DNA of 64,000 nucleotides from positions 10,798,455 through 10,862,454 of the forward strand of contig OZ025870.1 of the NCBI GenBank assembly GCA_964019415.1. The letters run 5' to 3'. The stretch comes from Ianthella basta. Lineage: Eukaryota; Porifera; Demospongiae; Verongiida; Ianthellidae. Positions 10,981 to 21,307 of the stretch are shown piece by piece (position 1 is the stretch's first letter; the number at the start of each line of letters is the position of its first letter). The position numbers were made by a program, and so were the translations under genes. Below the pieces are notes generated by a model that saw only the letters and a program-made list of their open reading frames with translations, had not been told where the DNA came from and ran no database searches.

Positions 10981-11234
10981 GTACAATGCTGGTCAGATTT
11001 GCAATACTCTGTCATTGTAGACAAGTTGACTTACACTCAGTAGCCTGCTGGGTATAGCTGTTGCCAGGTACGTACAGGTCTGAATGAGCCTTATGAAGCA
11101 CAGAGATATCTCTGTGAATGCATGTGAATCAATATATACCAACAACATATGCTGTACATGTGATTCACATGCATTCAGTGGATGTGCCTATTCCATCTTG
11201 ACTCAAATAGCTTGTCTGCCATCTTTGTGGTGAC

Positions 11235-11305
<71 letters not shown>

Positions 11306-11760
11306 GCACACATATACGTACGTATATTGATGATGATTAGCATGGTATTTCAGTAAGCCAGTGCAATTATTAGTAAACATTGTGTCATAAGACTTCCTCT
11401 CAAGTGTGTCTGCTTCCAACAAATAACTCATTAACTATAATGCTACTTTGCAACTATAACACTTGTTTTGACTCATGTCCTTGTCATTTCGAATCCCTAT
11501 ACTCTCTGGCTGCTATCCTTTCCTTGAGCTTCTTCCTTGCTCAGCTTCTCTGAGCTATGATTATGAGTTTCACCTATTTAATTACGGTAAGTATGTGAAA
11601 TCAGTGCTGGAAAGTGAAGTGAGCTTGGGAGTCCTCTCAGCGTATTTAATTAACTCTCAAAGGCACTCAAACCCTTTGTGGTGACTATCTTCCTATCTTT
11701 GTGTTACATGATGTCAGTGCTAGAATCTGAAGTGAAGGAAGGGTGTAGTGACAGTGAATG
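10965..11760. repeat. Right arm of the large inverted repeat
   Basis: Complement of 5690-6660 with the same block order reversed: TTGCAATACTCTGTCATTG, the hairpin with GAATGCATGTGAATCA, a CA tract, TTAGTAAACATTGTGTCATA, and the 183-bp-unit remnants. About 4.3 kb separates the arms. Confidence 0.7.
11236..11303. repeat. (CA)n microsatellite
   Basis: About 68 bp of CA in the right inverted-repeat arm. Confidence 0.95.
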
Positions 11761-11997
11761 GGAAAAACCAATTAAAGTTGCAATAACTCTTTTGTTAGAT
11801 ATGAGCACTGGGCCTTCCAAAATGATTTTAGCACAAATTTGTCAAGAGACAGTGTATATTTTAAATGGTTTTCAAACCACGTGAGCAATAATAGTGTAGC
11901 ATTATATGAAAATGGCCACCACTATATATTTTTCGGTGAAATTTTATGCAAATTTTAAGCAATGGCTCTGGTGTAGCTACATTTAGCTTCAAGGTCA

Positions 11998-12080
<83 letters not shown>

Positions 12081-12083
12081 ACA

Positions 12084-12166
<83 letters not shown>
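11998..12166. repeat. (CA)n microsatellite
   Basis: About 169 bp of CA with two small interruptions. It abuts the decayed exon copy at 12167, as the CA tract at 43897 abuts the better-kept exon. Confidence 0.95.
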
Positions 12167-12167
<1 letters not shown>

Positions 12168-12290
12168 CATGAGCATGTTCAACTACTCCTGTTGCTTGAC
12201 TTCCGGCAAGGAAAGATGAATGATACGCAGCCTGTCAAAGCCACTGCATTCAGTGTAGTATATCTTCTAGTTATATTAGTCCCCTACAAG
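12167..12290 (-). pseudogene. Decayed copy of the 43937-44044 exon
   Basis: On the minus strand TGCGTATCATTCATCT, AGCAACAGGAGTAGTTGAACATGCTC and the donor-side GAG|GTGTGT parallel the exon at 43937. The frame is broken by an indel after the 'LRIIHL' codons. Flanks on both sides are also shared (about 12290-12360 with 44060-44130), so this is a segmental duplicate. Confidence 0.45.
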
Positions 12291-12386
12291 CAGCCATGCA
12301 GACATACATAGTGAACGAAGAAGTATAGACAGACAGTATGGGCTAGAGGTCTGTATCGGCTACTGAACAATGAAAGAATTGAACAA

Positions 12387-12852
12387 CTGTGTCAGAGAAG
12401 CTGAAGTGTGGAGAAAGGTTTGCATTGGTTTCATAATAGCAATGGTGTTCCACATGCTGCATAAATTCCTACTACCTATAAATTACTGCATGGATGAACT
12501 GTTCGGTACTGACTACGTTAGCAAGATTATTTGCGCAAAAAATGACTTTCCTGACATGTGACGAATACCGAGAGCTAGCATTGTCCCATGCATGATTTCA
12601 CTGTTACAGGTATGGAAGAGAAGGATGCTCCTAGTCATCTCACTGTATGGGACTGTCGATTGTCGTCGAATGTCATTGAGTTCTTCTTTGGTTTCTTTCA
12701 TTGAGAGTTCTTTAGTGACTGTGAAACTGTTACTGAAGAAGCTGTAAACAGCTGTTACAGTAGTGTAGGGACAAGTACGAGGATGCCATGCGTAGGGAGG
12801 TGAGCTTCATTGGAAAGTGAAGTTGCGGCCTGTAGTCTTGTCCAAGCCATGA
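12387..12852 (+). pseudogene. Methyltransferase pseudogene, 3' half (type C-like)
   Basis: It matches the C-terminal half of the array genes from the LKPGGRFAF region onward: CTGCATGGATGAACTGTTCGG, ATACCGAGAGCTAGCATTGT, GAGTTCTTCTTTGGTTT and the stop at TCCAAGCCATGA. Several frameshifts and stops break the frame. Residual codons (DEYRELA, EDAMRREVS, LLVVLSKP-like) are nearest to the type C gene at 48638. No 5' half or promoter is present. AATAAA near 12992 may be its old polyadenylation signal. Confidence 0.75.
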
Positions 12853-13402
12853 AGACCTGATTCTTATCAACATTGTACTTCCACTATACATATTTCCATT
12901 AGCATAGTATATAGTGTGACTGGTAACCAGCTGTAGTTGTGTATGCTACTAGTAATTATTGTGTTCATGTGTCTATGAATGAGTGTGTGTGAATAAAATT
13001 AATGTATTACTCCTGGACCATATAACCATGTATTAATCAGTATTAACAATATGGTGGATATAACTGTCACCTAATTCACTAATGCTTCTGCTGCTGAGTA
13101 TAGATGATCACAGTGATGCGCGTGTGGCATAGAGGCACATGCTACGGCATTCAAATGGGATGCATGGGCTTGTACGTCCTTGAGCAGTCACGTAGCAGAG
13201 GAGAGTATTTTGGTGAGACAGGTTTTGATCTCAAAGGTCTTTGCCAGTCACAAATTACAGTATTATGACTGACGAAGATCAGTGAGGACAAAATATCTCA
13301 CCAATTTACACTTCTATAATACGTTAGCATACTATAGAAATACATCCCATTCCTGATTGACACCTCAAAAATGTTCTGCACTTGTTACCTTTGCCTTTAC
13401 AG
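12853..13402. other. Pseudogene 3' flank and foldback remnant
   Basis: Decayed 3' flank with AATAAA at about 12992. At 13205-13305 there is a degenerate inverted repeat in which GGTGAGACAGGTTTTGATC faces GACTGACGAAGATC...CTCACC. The CTGACGA string resembles the foldback/hammerhead-like families elsewhere in the window but is strongly decayed. Confidence 0.4.
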
Positions 13403-13609
13403 GAGGTGGCCAGCCTGCCAGCTGTAGCCCGTTGCATGTCTGCATTGGGTCTGATTGTACCTCAAGAAGTAGTGAGATTCCCTCATCCGCCAACAACAGT
13501 AAGGGAGATGCACCCGTCTTCCACTTGTCAGAACCCTGTCAACTTCCAAGTCTGGCATTTAGACTGCCTAACAGACACTTGTGCAGTAGATGTCTTCTGC
13601 GATAGCTGA
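13403..13609 (+). CDS. Possible terminal exon of an unidentified gene
   Basis: Directly after a splice acceptor (TTTGCCTTTACAG) an open frame of 68 codons runs to TGA, starting EVASLPAVARCMSALG and ending with a cysteine-rich DCLTDTCAVDVFCDS. Decayed versions of the same DNA lie downstream of each type A methyltransferase (about 16730-16935, 22690-22870, 29930-30130, 33720-33915, 37505-37700; truncated at 19262-19345), where the frame is lost. This copy therefore looks like the best preserved one. I do not recognise the family and have no upstream exon. Confidence 0.3.
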   Translation, partial: EVASLPAVARCMSALGLIVPQEVVRFPHPPTTVREMHPSSTCQNPVNFQVWHLDCLTDTCAVDVFCDS

Positions 13610-14367
13610 AGAGACAGGTCTAGCTCTAATTTTTGGTTTGTCATCGAAAGCATGGTCACCAGTTGTTCACATCTCCATTGTCCAGCATTTGTTCTTGAAA
13701 CACTTGTGGATTTCTTCCAAATCTACTAGGAATCCCAAGTGCTGCATATATATGCACCACTGCTCAATAACAGTAGCTATAACAGTCATGTTAAAGCAGA
13801 CAGTGTATGTGGAAGAGATTCGAAGCACTACGCAATAGACTAGTGCAATTGTTGCACCATTAGCATTGAATGTAAGGCTGCCTTTAGATCTGAGTGCAAA
13901 TAACACCTTATGTGCATGACCATGACAACAACTAGCAACTAGCTACATGGGCTCATATGCCAAATGGTGATAAACAGATAAGTTTTAAATGGCCGCCATC
14001 TAGCTACGTATGTAATAATGTGATTCTTCTTAGAGAAAGGCTTCTGATGTTCAAGAGCACTCCAAAAGGTTTTTGAATATCTTTATAAGGTACTTGGCAT
14101 AGCCTTGTCATTAAGAGTACTTAAAAGCATTTGCATGCTATGCTCTTTGGGTAGATAGCTCTGTAATCGTTAATAAGCTAATTGTAACAGTTACTGTGAT
14201 TCATTTTCTTTCTGTGCCCAGCCCAAAAGCATGGTAAGGCAAAAGCTCTACAACCCCTACTGCTTCCTACGGCCCTGGTTTAAAGGAATTCGTGACATAC
14301 ATGCACACAGGTGAGCCTTTCATGTAGGAGTGTTGTGAAAGTCATTAGGCATGCTGAGTATATAATA
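13610..14367. other. Non-coding spacer
   Basis: No gene supported. Near 14293-14330 ACATGCACACAGGTGAGCCTT followed by TGTAGGAG is a relic of the conserved type A 5' flank (compare 17975-18005), with no coding sequence after it. Confidence 0.4.
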
Positions 14368-14505
14368 GCTTGATTCTTCTTCGGACGATCAAGCACACCA
14401 GGAAACACTTGACAATTCAATGCAATGTCTAGCCCATCACGGGCTTCGTCAGGCATACAGAACTGTTATGTATGCCTGATGAAACCCTTGATGTTTCTTG
14501 TCAGG
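14368..14505. mobile_element. Foldback with hammerhead-like core (family c), copy 1
   Basis: Inverted arms meet around AGGCATACAGAACTGTTATG TATGCCT near 14450-14475. The right arm continues CTGATGAAACCC, and the left arm read on the minus strand gives CTGACGA, then the stem AGCCC/GGGCT, then AGACATTGC. This is the order of a hammerhead core, with the right arm truncated. Confidence 0.5.
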
Positions 14506-15140
14506 CCAATACCAAGAGTAGTCTCATACCTGAACCTGTCCGATGGCAGCCATTTTATTCGCTGCCTCCCATGTCAGGAAAAGACTGCATCCATAACTGT
14601 TACACGGGGGTGGAGTCAAACAGACCCCTTATCTCACTATTCATCAAACATTGGGGCAAAATATTGCGTAAACGTACAGAAGAGTGATCCTTGCTCAAAG
14701 GAATGAGGCCACACAGGAAGTTTATGGTGTCAAAGGTTTGGCCCTATTCAAAGCAGGACCTTAAATCATTCGAAATGTAACCTGAACATTGTAACAAGCT
14801 GTGTGGAGCTACGGCAGGCAGTCAAGAATGACAGGAGCAAAGAACTGGCAATTTCCAGACGATCCACGATTGTAAGGAACGTTTGTTCAATCCTTAGGTT
14901 AAAAGTAGAGCCGTGGACAATGATAGCCCTTCTAGCGCACTTGTTCCTGCTGCGCCAGCCTGCCCGTTCACCATTTTTTCTTACGCCAATGCTATTCATC
15001 TGACCACAAATGATGTCACAAAGACCCTAATGGGTCCATGTCAGATGAGGACCCGTGCAAGGGTTTTTGTAGCAGTCTTTCCAGATTCTGGGAAGCTGGA
15101 ATAAAATGGTGACCAGCGGACAGGGTAGGGTACAAGACTA
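14506..15140. other. Non-coding spacer
   Basis: Several ATG frames of 60-90 codons occur here, but none has motif support, splice context or a second copy. I see no gene. Confidence 0.4.
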
Positions 15141-15221
15141 TATCAAGAGCTAGCATTGTCCCATGAATTTGCTGTTGCATGACATTTTATGGAAAACAAG
15201 GATGTGCCTGGTTGTCTCACC
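15141..15221 (+). pseudogene. Methyltransferase fragment
   Basis: AAGAGCTAGCATTGTCCCATG and GGAAAACAAGGATGTGCCTG match codons for QELASSHGF...MEDKDVPGYLT in the type A genes. Only about 80 bp remain and the frame is broken. Confidence 0.65.
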
Positions 15222-15280
15222 AGAAGTATCACGTGCTTCCTCAGGCATACAAAACTGTTTTGTATTGCTACTTCATTCAA

Positions 15281-15362
15281 TACTGAGAGCTAGCATCTTC
15301 CCATGGATTCACGTTACATATATGGAAAACAAGGATGTGCCTGGTTTTCACACTGGAAGTGC
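15281..15362 (+). pseudogene. Second methyltransferase fragment of the same region
   Basis: The same segment again (GAGAGCTAGCATCTTCCCATG; ATGGAAAACAAGGATGTGCC), followed by TTTTCACACTGGAAGTGCC. The two fragments alternate with foldback pieces (15222-15280 and 15367-15490), so a local duplication involved both. Confidence 0.65.
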
Positions 15363-15366
15363 CATG

Positions 15367-15490
15367 GGCTTCGCCACGCATACAATCAGCTTTGTATGCC
15401 TGATGAATCCCGTGATGGAGGAAACGTTGCATTGAATTGTCAAGTGTTTCCTATTGTGCTTGATTGTCCAAAGATGAATAAAGCTACTTG
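15367..15490 (+). mobile_element. Foldback remnant with hammerhead-like core (family c), copy 2
   Basis: A stem GCATACAA/TTGTATGC (15378-15398) is followed at once by CTGATGA (15400-15406), a weak stem with a GTGAT loop, and GAAACGTTGC at 15421. CUGAUGA...GAAAC is the conserved hammerhead ribozyme core. The 5' partner needed for stem III is not evident, so I call it hammerhead-like. The downstream part (GAATTGTCAAGTGTTTCCT) is the complement of the 14.4-kb left arm. Confidence 0.55.
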
Positions 15491-15599
15491 ATGTAGGAGG
15501 TCAACCATTTGCTATGGGACATGGGAAATCCAGCATTCCTTTGGGTTCACATAGGTAAATAAAAGTAAGGTTGTCAGCTCTTCTCACCAACAGACAGTG

Positions 15600-15684
15600 A
15601 GTAGATTCCGTTGAGTACTAAGTCACTCCTATTGACCTGTCAGAAAACATCACGTGAAGAAAGTTACTGAAGAGAAAGACAGGC
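15600..15684 (+). promoter_or_regulatory. Type A leader/initiator region
   Basis: GAGTACTAAGTCACTCC (about 15613-15629) corresponds to the initiator GAGTACTCAGTCACT of type B promoters. It is followed by the conserved leader ACGTGAAGAAAGTTACTGAA. No TATA box sits 25-30 bp upstream in type A copies. Upstream flanks share CACACAGGTGAGCC and 'CCAGCATTCCTTTGGGTTCAC'. Confidence 0.5.
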
Positions 15685-16461
15685 ATGTCCAAGATACAAT
15701 CAGCAAAGTGCTACGGGGAAACATCTAGCTTTCAAAGGAACAGCGGTTACCAGTTTATCCAGCAACTATCTCCAGGCTGTGGATGTAGAGTTCTTGACTT
15801 GGGCTGCGGAACAGGCTCTCTTGCTGCCGTCTTGTCTGAGTGCGTAGGAACAGAAGGAAAAGTCATCGCTGTTGACCCTGATGGAGAGAGGCTGAAACTC
15901 GCGAAAGAGAATTATGCTAGAGATAACATTCAGTATGTAAACGGTAATGATACAACGTATCCAGACGGCCCGTACGATCTTGTATTTTCAAATCAAGTTG
16001 TACACTGGATACACGACAAGGAGGCACTCTTTAGACGTGTGTATGAGAACCTGAAATCTGGAGGAAGGTTTGCGTTTATAACAGCAAATGGCGCTCCACT
16101 AAATCACCTCCCTCCATCTGCAAATCACTGCATGAATGAACTGTTCGGTCCTGACTTTCTTAGCAAGGTTTTTTGCAAAAGAATGGAGTTCCTGACTTGT
16201 GACCAATACCAAGAGCTAGCATCATCCCATGGTTTTGATGTTACATGTATGGAAGACAAGGATGTGTCTGGTTATCTTACTGGGACTGTCAATAATCTCA
16301 TCGAGTTCTTCTTTGCTTTGCTGCATGGAGAGTTGGACCGTGAAGCCATCAACGAAGAAGCTTTACAGAGCTGTAAGGACAAGTACGAGGATGACTTGCT
16401 TAGGGAGGCAAAGTTTCATCAGACAGTGAAGCTGCTCCATGTAGTTATGACAAAGCCATGA
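15685..16461 (+). CDS. SAM-dependent methyltransferase, type A
   Basis: Intronless, 258 aa. Motif I VLDLGCGTG, acidic VIAVDPD, DLVFSNQVVHW and the LKSGGRFAF strand are all intact. It carries the type A signatures WIHDKEALFRRVYENL and HCMNELFGPDFLSKVFCKRM, and the C-terminal block KFHQTVKLLHVVMTKP. The short MEDKDVSGYLTGTVNNL loop lacks the two extra residues found in the 21615/28875 group. Presumed cytosolic small-molecule O-methyltransferase with unknown substrate. The ATG at 15685 is the conserved start. Its downstream unit is 2.5 kb, shorter than the 3.79-kb units further right, because of an internal deletion. Confidence 0.9.
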   Translation: MSKIQSAKCYGETSSFQRNSGYQFIQQLSPGCGCRVLDLGCGTGSLAAVLSECVGTEGKVIAVDPDGERLKLAKENYARDNIQYVNGNDTTYPDGPYDLVFSNQVVHWIHDKEALFRRVYENLKSGGRFAFITANGAPLNHLPPSANHCMNELFGPDFLSKVFCKRMEFLTCDQYQELASSHGFDVTCMEDKDVSGYLTGTVNNLIEFFFALLHGELDREAINEEALQSCKDKYEDDLLREAKFHQTVKLLHVVMTKP

Positions 16462-18202
16462 AGAACAGGCACGTACATCAAGCCTAATACTTATGCTTCC
16501 ATAAACATACTTAAGTTCGGATTATGGCACATATTATTAACATTTCTTTTCTTGAATTCACTAACCAGCTGTAGCTACTGTGCAAAAGTGCGTATAAATA
16601 TTTGGTGATATTTTGTTTCTATATGGGTATGTGAAAATGCATGCATTTCTACAATATTCATATCATTTCACTAACACGCACTATAGTTCTGCCACATGAA
16701 CATCATGCCTACATTCTGTATTTGTGGCTTTGCCTTCAAAGGTTAGGTGGCTAGTCTGCCAGTTTAACATGTCATCAGGTGCAGGCTGAATGTGCCTCAT
16801 GCAAGAAATAGTGAGAGGCCCTTGGAAAGGGATTCCCTCGTCCACATACTAGTCAGTGTCCTGTCTGCCCTGATGGATTCTTGCCAACTATGTTTCAGAC
16901 CTGGAGCGCTAGCCCTAGTCCTGACAGGTTAGAGTAGCGCAGTCGCTTGTAACTGCAAAAACAAAATGGCTGCTACATCTCTGTTTATTATTTCATCTGT
17001 AACTACAGTACGTATGTTTCATCACACTAGTGTATAATCTTAGTGCTTCCATTGGTTACAAGTTGACAACAGATTTGCTGTGGACAAGACCACAGCCAAA
17101 TGAACACAAATATACTGCGTATGACTGTAGCATACATGGTAAGTAGAGCAGTTCATAACATAGACTATTTGATATACATTGTGACTGTGCATTTGTGTGT
17201 GTGTGTTTGTCTCTCTGTGCGTGTGTGTGTGTGGGTGTCTGTGTGTGGGCTGGTGGGTGTGGGTCTGTAGTGGAGTATGAGTAACAACAAGCTTAAGTAG
17301 TCCCTAATGTATGTCCTCACAACATCTATACCTAACCTCCTCTCCGCCCATGCTAGATTTGAAGACTTTTAAGAACATCTAGACAGTTTAAGGTATACGC
17401 CCACATAGTAGTGATTCCCTGAAGCTGGACAGATGCATACACATGTGCAGGCATGGCTTCCTTGGCACATGTAGTGCACCTCTTAAAAGAGGTTATGATA
17501 GTATAAGGCCTTCTGGTTGTGTTGTAGCATAAGGTGTTTTGATCAGTCAGTTCTGCACACGTTTGCCCACAAAAAGTAGAATTTTACATCAGTGGTCATT
17601 CTCTAACATGTAACACACTTTCTTTTCTTTGTACTCTTTGTGTTAGCGACCAGTATATGCTATGCTGATGCTGGCTATGTAACGTTTGGTTTCATGCTAC
17701 TGTCACTTAGCTGAAGGGCATGGTAATGATTCTTGAGTGAGCATATACTGTAGCAAGAAAGTAGTTGGACAGAGGAAGTCATTTCAACCACGATAGTCTT
17801 TGTCGGTCGGCTACAAAACTAGCTGTCTATCGTGACTCACATTTGGACAACTATACAAAGTAATGGTTCAATGCTGCCCAAAAGGTGTCTAGGGGATTTA
17901 GAGCATACACAAAGGACAAGGTCACATGCAAATGTCATAAGATCTAATTGGTCTAAGTGTGCATGTGATTTACAAGCACACAGGTGAGCCTTTGATGTAG
18001 GAGTTCAACCTTGTGGAATGCGATACCAGAAATCCAGCATTCCTTTGGGTTCACCTACTTGTGCGTAACAGAAAGTTCTGAAGGTTACCAACTCTTCTTA
18101 CCAATAGACAGACAGTAAGTAGATTCCGTTGAGTACTAAATCACTCCTACTTACCTGTCAGAAATCGTCACGCGAAGAAAGCTACTGAAGAGAAAGACAG
18201 GC
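16462..18202 (+). repeat. Type A intergenic unit (deleted version)
   Basis: It contains the type A 3' flank and a decayed copy of the 13403 exon (about 16730-16935). A TG-rich stretch (17197-17260) follows, then the upstream flank shared with the other units (GACCAGTATATGCTATGCT, TGTCTATCGTGACTCACATTTGG, CACACAGGTGAGCC). Compared with the 3.79-kb units it skips about 1.27 kb, joining the two 'GTGACTGTGCATTYGTGTG' repeats, and lacks the foldback and the 56-bp retroposon (empty site ATTTGGACAA at 17841-17850). Confidence 0.7.
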
Positions 18203-18979
18203 ATGTCCAAGATACAATCTGCCAAGTGCTACAGTGAAACATCCAGTTTTCAAAGGAACAGTGGTTACCAGTTCATCCAGCAACTGTCTCCTAACAGTGG
18301 CTGCAGAGTTCTTGACTTGGGCTGTGGAACAGGCTCTCTAACTGCCGTCATATCTGAGTGTGTGGGACCAGAAGGAAAAGTCATCGCTGTTGACCCCGAT
18401 GGAGAGAGGCTGAAACTCGCGAAAGAGAATTATGCTAATGACAATATTGAGTATGTGAGCGGTGATGATGCAACATATCCAGAGGGCCCATATGACCTTG
18501 TATTTGCCAATCAAGTTGTACACTGGATACACAACAAGGAGGCACTCTTTAGACGTGTGTATGATAACCTGAAGTCAGGAGGAAGGTTTGCGTTTATAAC
18601 AGCAAATGGCGCTCCACTTAATCACCTCCCTCCATCTGCAAATCACTGCATGAATGAACTGTTTGGTCCTGACTTTATTAGCAAGGTTCTTTGCAAAAGA
18701 ATGGAGTTCCTGACTTGTGACCAATACCAAGAGCTTGCATCATCCCATGGTTTTGATGTTACATGCATGGAAGACAAGGATGTGCCTGGTTATCTCACTG
18801 GGACTGTCAATAATCTCATCGAGTTCTTCTTTGCTTTGCTGCATGGAGAGTTGGACCGTGAAGCCATCAGTGAAGGAGCTTTAAAGAGCTGTAAGGACAA
18901 GTACGAGGATGACTTGCTTAGGGAGGCAAAGTTTCATCAGACAGTGAAGCTGCTCCATGTCGTTATGACAAAGCCATGA
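18203..18979 (+). CDS. SAM-dependent methyltransferase, type A
   Basis: 258 aa, single exon, very close to the 15685 copy. All SAM motifs are kept (VLDLGCGTG, VIAVDPDGERL, DLVFANQVVHW). Differences are scattered: SLTAVISE after motif I, HNKEALF instead of HDKEALF, a GDDATYPEG site and EGALKSCKDKY near the C-terminus. It has the same leader as its neighbour and a recognisable 5' flank. Probably functional. The cytosolic small-carboxylate methyltransferase role is inferred from family resemblance only. Confidence 0.9.
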   Translation: MSKIQSAKCYSETSSFQRNSGYQFIQQLSPNSGCRVLDLGCGTGSLTAVISECVGPEGKVIAVDPDGERLKLAKENYANDNIEYVSGDDATYPEGPYDLVFANQVVHWIHNKEALFRRVYDNLKSGGRFAFITANGAPLNHLPPSANHCMNELFGPDFISKVLCKRMEFLTCDQYQELASSHGFDVTCMEDKDVPGYLTGTVNNLIEFFFALLHGELDREAISEGALKSCKDKYEDDLLREAKFHQTVKLLHVVMTKP

Positions 18980-20744
18980 AGAAAAGGCACGTACATCAAG
19001 TATAATACTTATGCTTCCATAAACATACTTAAGTTGGGATTACGGCACATATTATTAACATTTCTTTTCTTGAATTCACTAACCAGCTGTAGCTACTATG
19101 CAAAAGCGTATAATTATGAATATACAATGTTATTGTGTTTCTAAATGGCTATGGAAAAATTCATGCATTCCTACAATATTATATCAGTACATTGTTTCAC
19201 TAACACGCACTATAGTTCTGCCACATGAACATCATGCCTACATTCTGTATTTGCCGCTTTGCCTTCAAAGGTAAGGTGGCTAGTCTGCCAGTTCAACATG
19301 TCATCAGGTGCAGGCTGAATGTGCCTCATGCAAGAAATTATATCTCAGGCTCTTAAAGACTGGCCAGCAGCTGTGGGGTCTTCCTGTAAGGGTTCTGCCC
19401 CATTGTTTATACAGTGGATAGCTATACAAACTACTAAGTGAATTGGAAACGAGTCATATACGGAGAAGAACCTGAAAGAATAGTTCTTTGCTCCTTTTGC
19501 AATCATCATGCTATCGAGCACTGGGAATCACAAGTTTTGGCCAATGTGCTTGTTTGTAGAGGCTATGGTAGCTTTTAGAGAGGCAATTTTCGCGCTGAAG
19601 AATGCTTCTGTTCAGCAGCGTTTTGGCCTGTTCTCAGCGCCGGTGAGTCCTACAGAGAAGCACCTACGTCACAATAGATAACACAATGTAGTAACACAAA
19701 GGGTGCAAAATTTAGTCCCATTTGTTTATGATTTTATCGCCATATTTTCTTTTGGTGTTGAAAATGGCTTAAGTTTGGGTACCCTTTTCAGAGTGATTGT
19801 TTCGCCTATAGCTCTCAACTCTTGGCTACTATTCCATTCCAAGAAAGCAGCAAAAGCTGCAACTATGTTGTACAAGGGGGAAGAAATCGCAATACATTGT
19901 ATATATATGCATAAATTATCACGCCATTTTGTGTGCTAGTCCTTAACGCATCAGAGTTTCTCACCCCACAACCCTTTGAAGTAGAACTAGTAACCTTTAA
20001 TTGTTGGTATGTGTGTAACAGTATATACCACATTCTGCTCAACCCAACAATTCCTTCCGTATTGACTGCTGGACAGCCATTTGCAGCGCAGCTAGAAACT
20101 GCAAGTCAGTTAGGGCACTGTGACATATGGTGCAGCTGAAAGAGCTACATAATAGTACAGTTGTTTTAAGAATGGCTGCCCAAAGGTGAATAAGGTGAAA
20201 TTGTTAATGGCATAACGTAATGGCAAGCAGCGAAACTAATATAGCGATGTCACGCTATTTGGCCGTTCCCCCATTTGCCATTTCGGCCAATAGCTCTTCA
20301 ACCGATTGTATGGGTGCAGCATCTGTAAGGTCCAGTGAAGGGCGTGCACTACCAACACTGACTTCATTGTCAGAAGTAAAGGCATGCAGTAGTACCGTAC
20401 GAGAAAGTCAGGAAGCTCTGCTATAGTAGATCGAGCGCAATCACTTCAGACAGTTGCCATGTGTAGGTCCTAAGGAGTCGTACTTGGAAAGACATGTTCA
20501 TCGTGTTAGAGTCTAACAATGGCAAATCCTTCAGCTATGTTCAAGATTACTCTGCTGTGCCGTGCTTGCAGTATACTCGTATGCAGTCGCCAGTCATCAG
20601 TCTGGTTGCAGTGTACATTACCATATATGCCCACGTTCAGGACGACAGCCCAGTGCTTGTGCATGTGGGTCTGGGTGCGAGACAACACCCCCTTATATGT
20701 CAGCGGATGATGAAACACAGCATATTAGAGTTTGTCTCGGACCT
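18980..20744. other. Type A 3' flank, then unique sequence
   Basis: The shared 3' flank runs to about 19345 and stops inside the decayed 13403-type exon. From there to 20.74 kb the sequence is unlike the other units, so a foreign segment or deletion junction lies here. On the minus strand two exon-like pieces are possible: about 20024-20094 (acceptor GACTTGCAG, frame with LAALQMAVQQSIRKELLG) and about 20246-20400 (frame with SVEELLAEMANGGTAK then stop). I cannot assign either. Confidence 0.35.
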
Positions 20745-20800
20745 TATAAGGTTACCCTATTGAGTACTCAGTCACTTTCACCTTGCTAACCATATTGGAA
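20745..20800 (+). promoter_or_regulatory. Orphan methyltransferase-type promoter
   Basis: TATAAG at 20745 and GAGTACTCAGTCACTTTCACC at about 20762 reproduce the TATA/initiator pair of type B genes (25 bp apart). No methyltransferase start follows; the sequence runs into AACCATATTGGAAATCAC and then a type A flank. It is the remains of a lost copy, or a promoter without its gene. Confidence 0.5.
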
Positions 20801-21161
20801 ATCACAAAGTAACGGTTTATGAACCATCACATGACTCCAAGTGACTTAGGAATGATTCCAAGAGCAAGTCATAAGCTATGAAGTTTGTTAAATTTAAAGG
20901 TCACATGCAAATGGCAATCATGATATACATGCACACAGTTGAGGCTTAATGTAGGAGGTCAACCATGTGTTATGGCCAGGATGCGGGGTAATCCAGCATT
21001 CCTTTGGGTTCACCTACTTGTGTGTAACAGAAAGTATTGAAGGTTACCGGCTCTTCTCACCAATAGTCAGACAGTGAGTAGATTCTGTTGAGTGCTCAAT
21101 CACTCCTACTTACCTGTCAGAAATTGTCACACGAAGAAAGTTACTGAAGAGAAAGACAGGA

Positions 21162-21307
21162 ATGTCCAAGATACAATCTGCAAAATGCTACAGTGAAACA
21201 TCCAGTTTTCAAAGGAATGGTGGTTACCAATTTATTCAGCAAATGTCTCCAAACTGTGGTTGCAGAGTTCCTGACTTGGGCTGTGGAACAGGCTCTCAAG
21301 CTTAAGT
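21162..21307 (+). pseudogene. Truncated methyltransferase (N-terminal piece)
   Basis: It starts with the conserved ATG (21162) and leader and keeps about 47 codons up to the SAM motif, but with V-P-D instead of V-L-D in motif I. It ends right after GGAACAGGCTCTC. A stop (TAA) follows within two codons, then a second complete type A 5' flank leads to the intact gene at 21615. So the 5' flank plus gene start were tandemly duplicated and the rest lost. Confidence 0.8.

Noticed and set aside
10561..10986. 141-codon minus-strand frame
   Set aside because: The duplicate at 61.2 kb carries frameshifts in the same region and has promoter-like composition.
13667..13906. Minus-strand 79-codon frame as an exon
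   Set aside because: No good splice sites and no second copy with a conserved frame.
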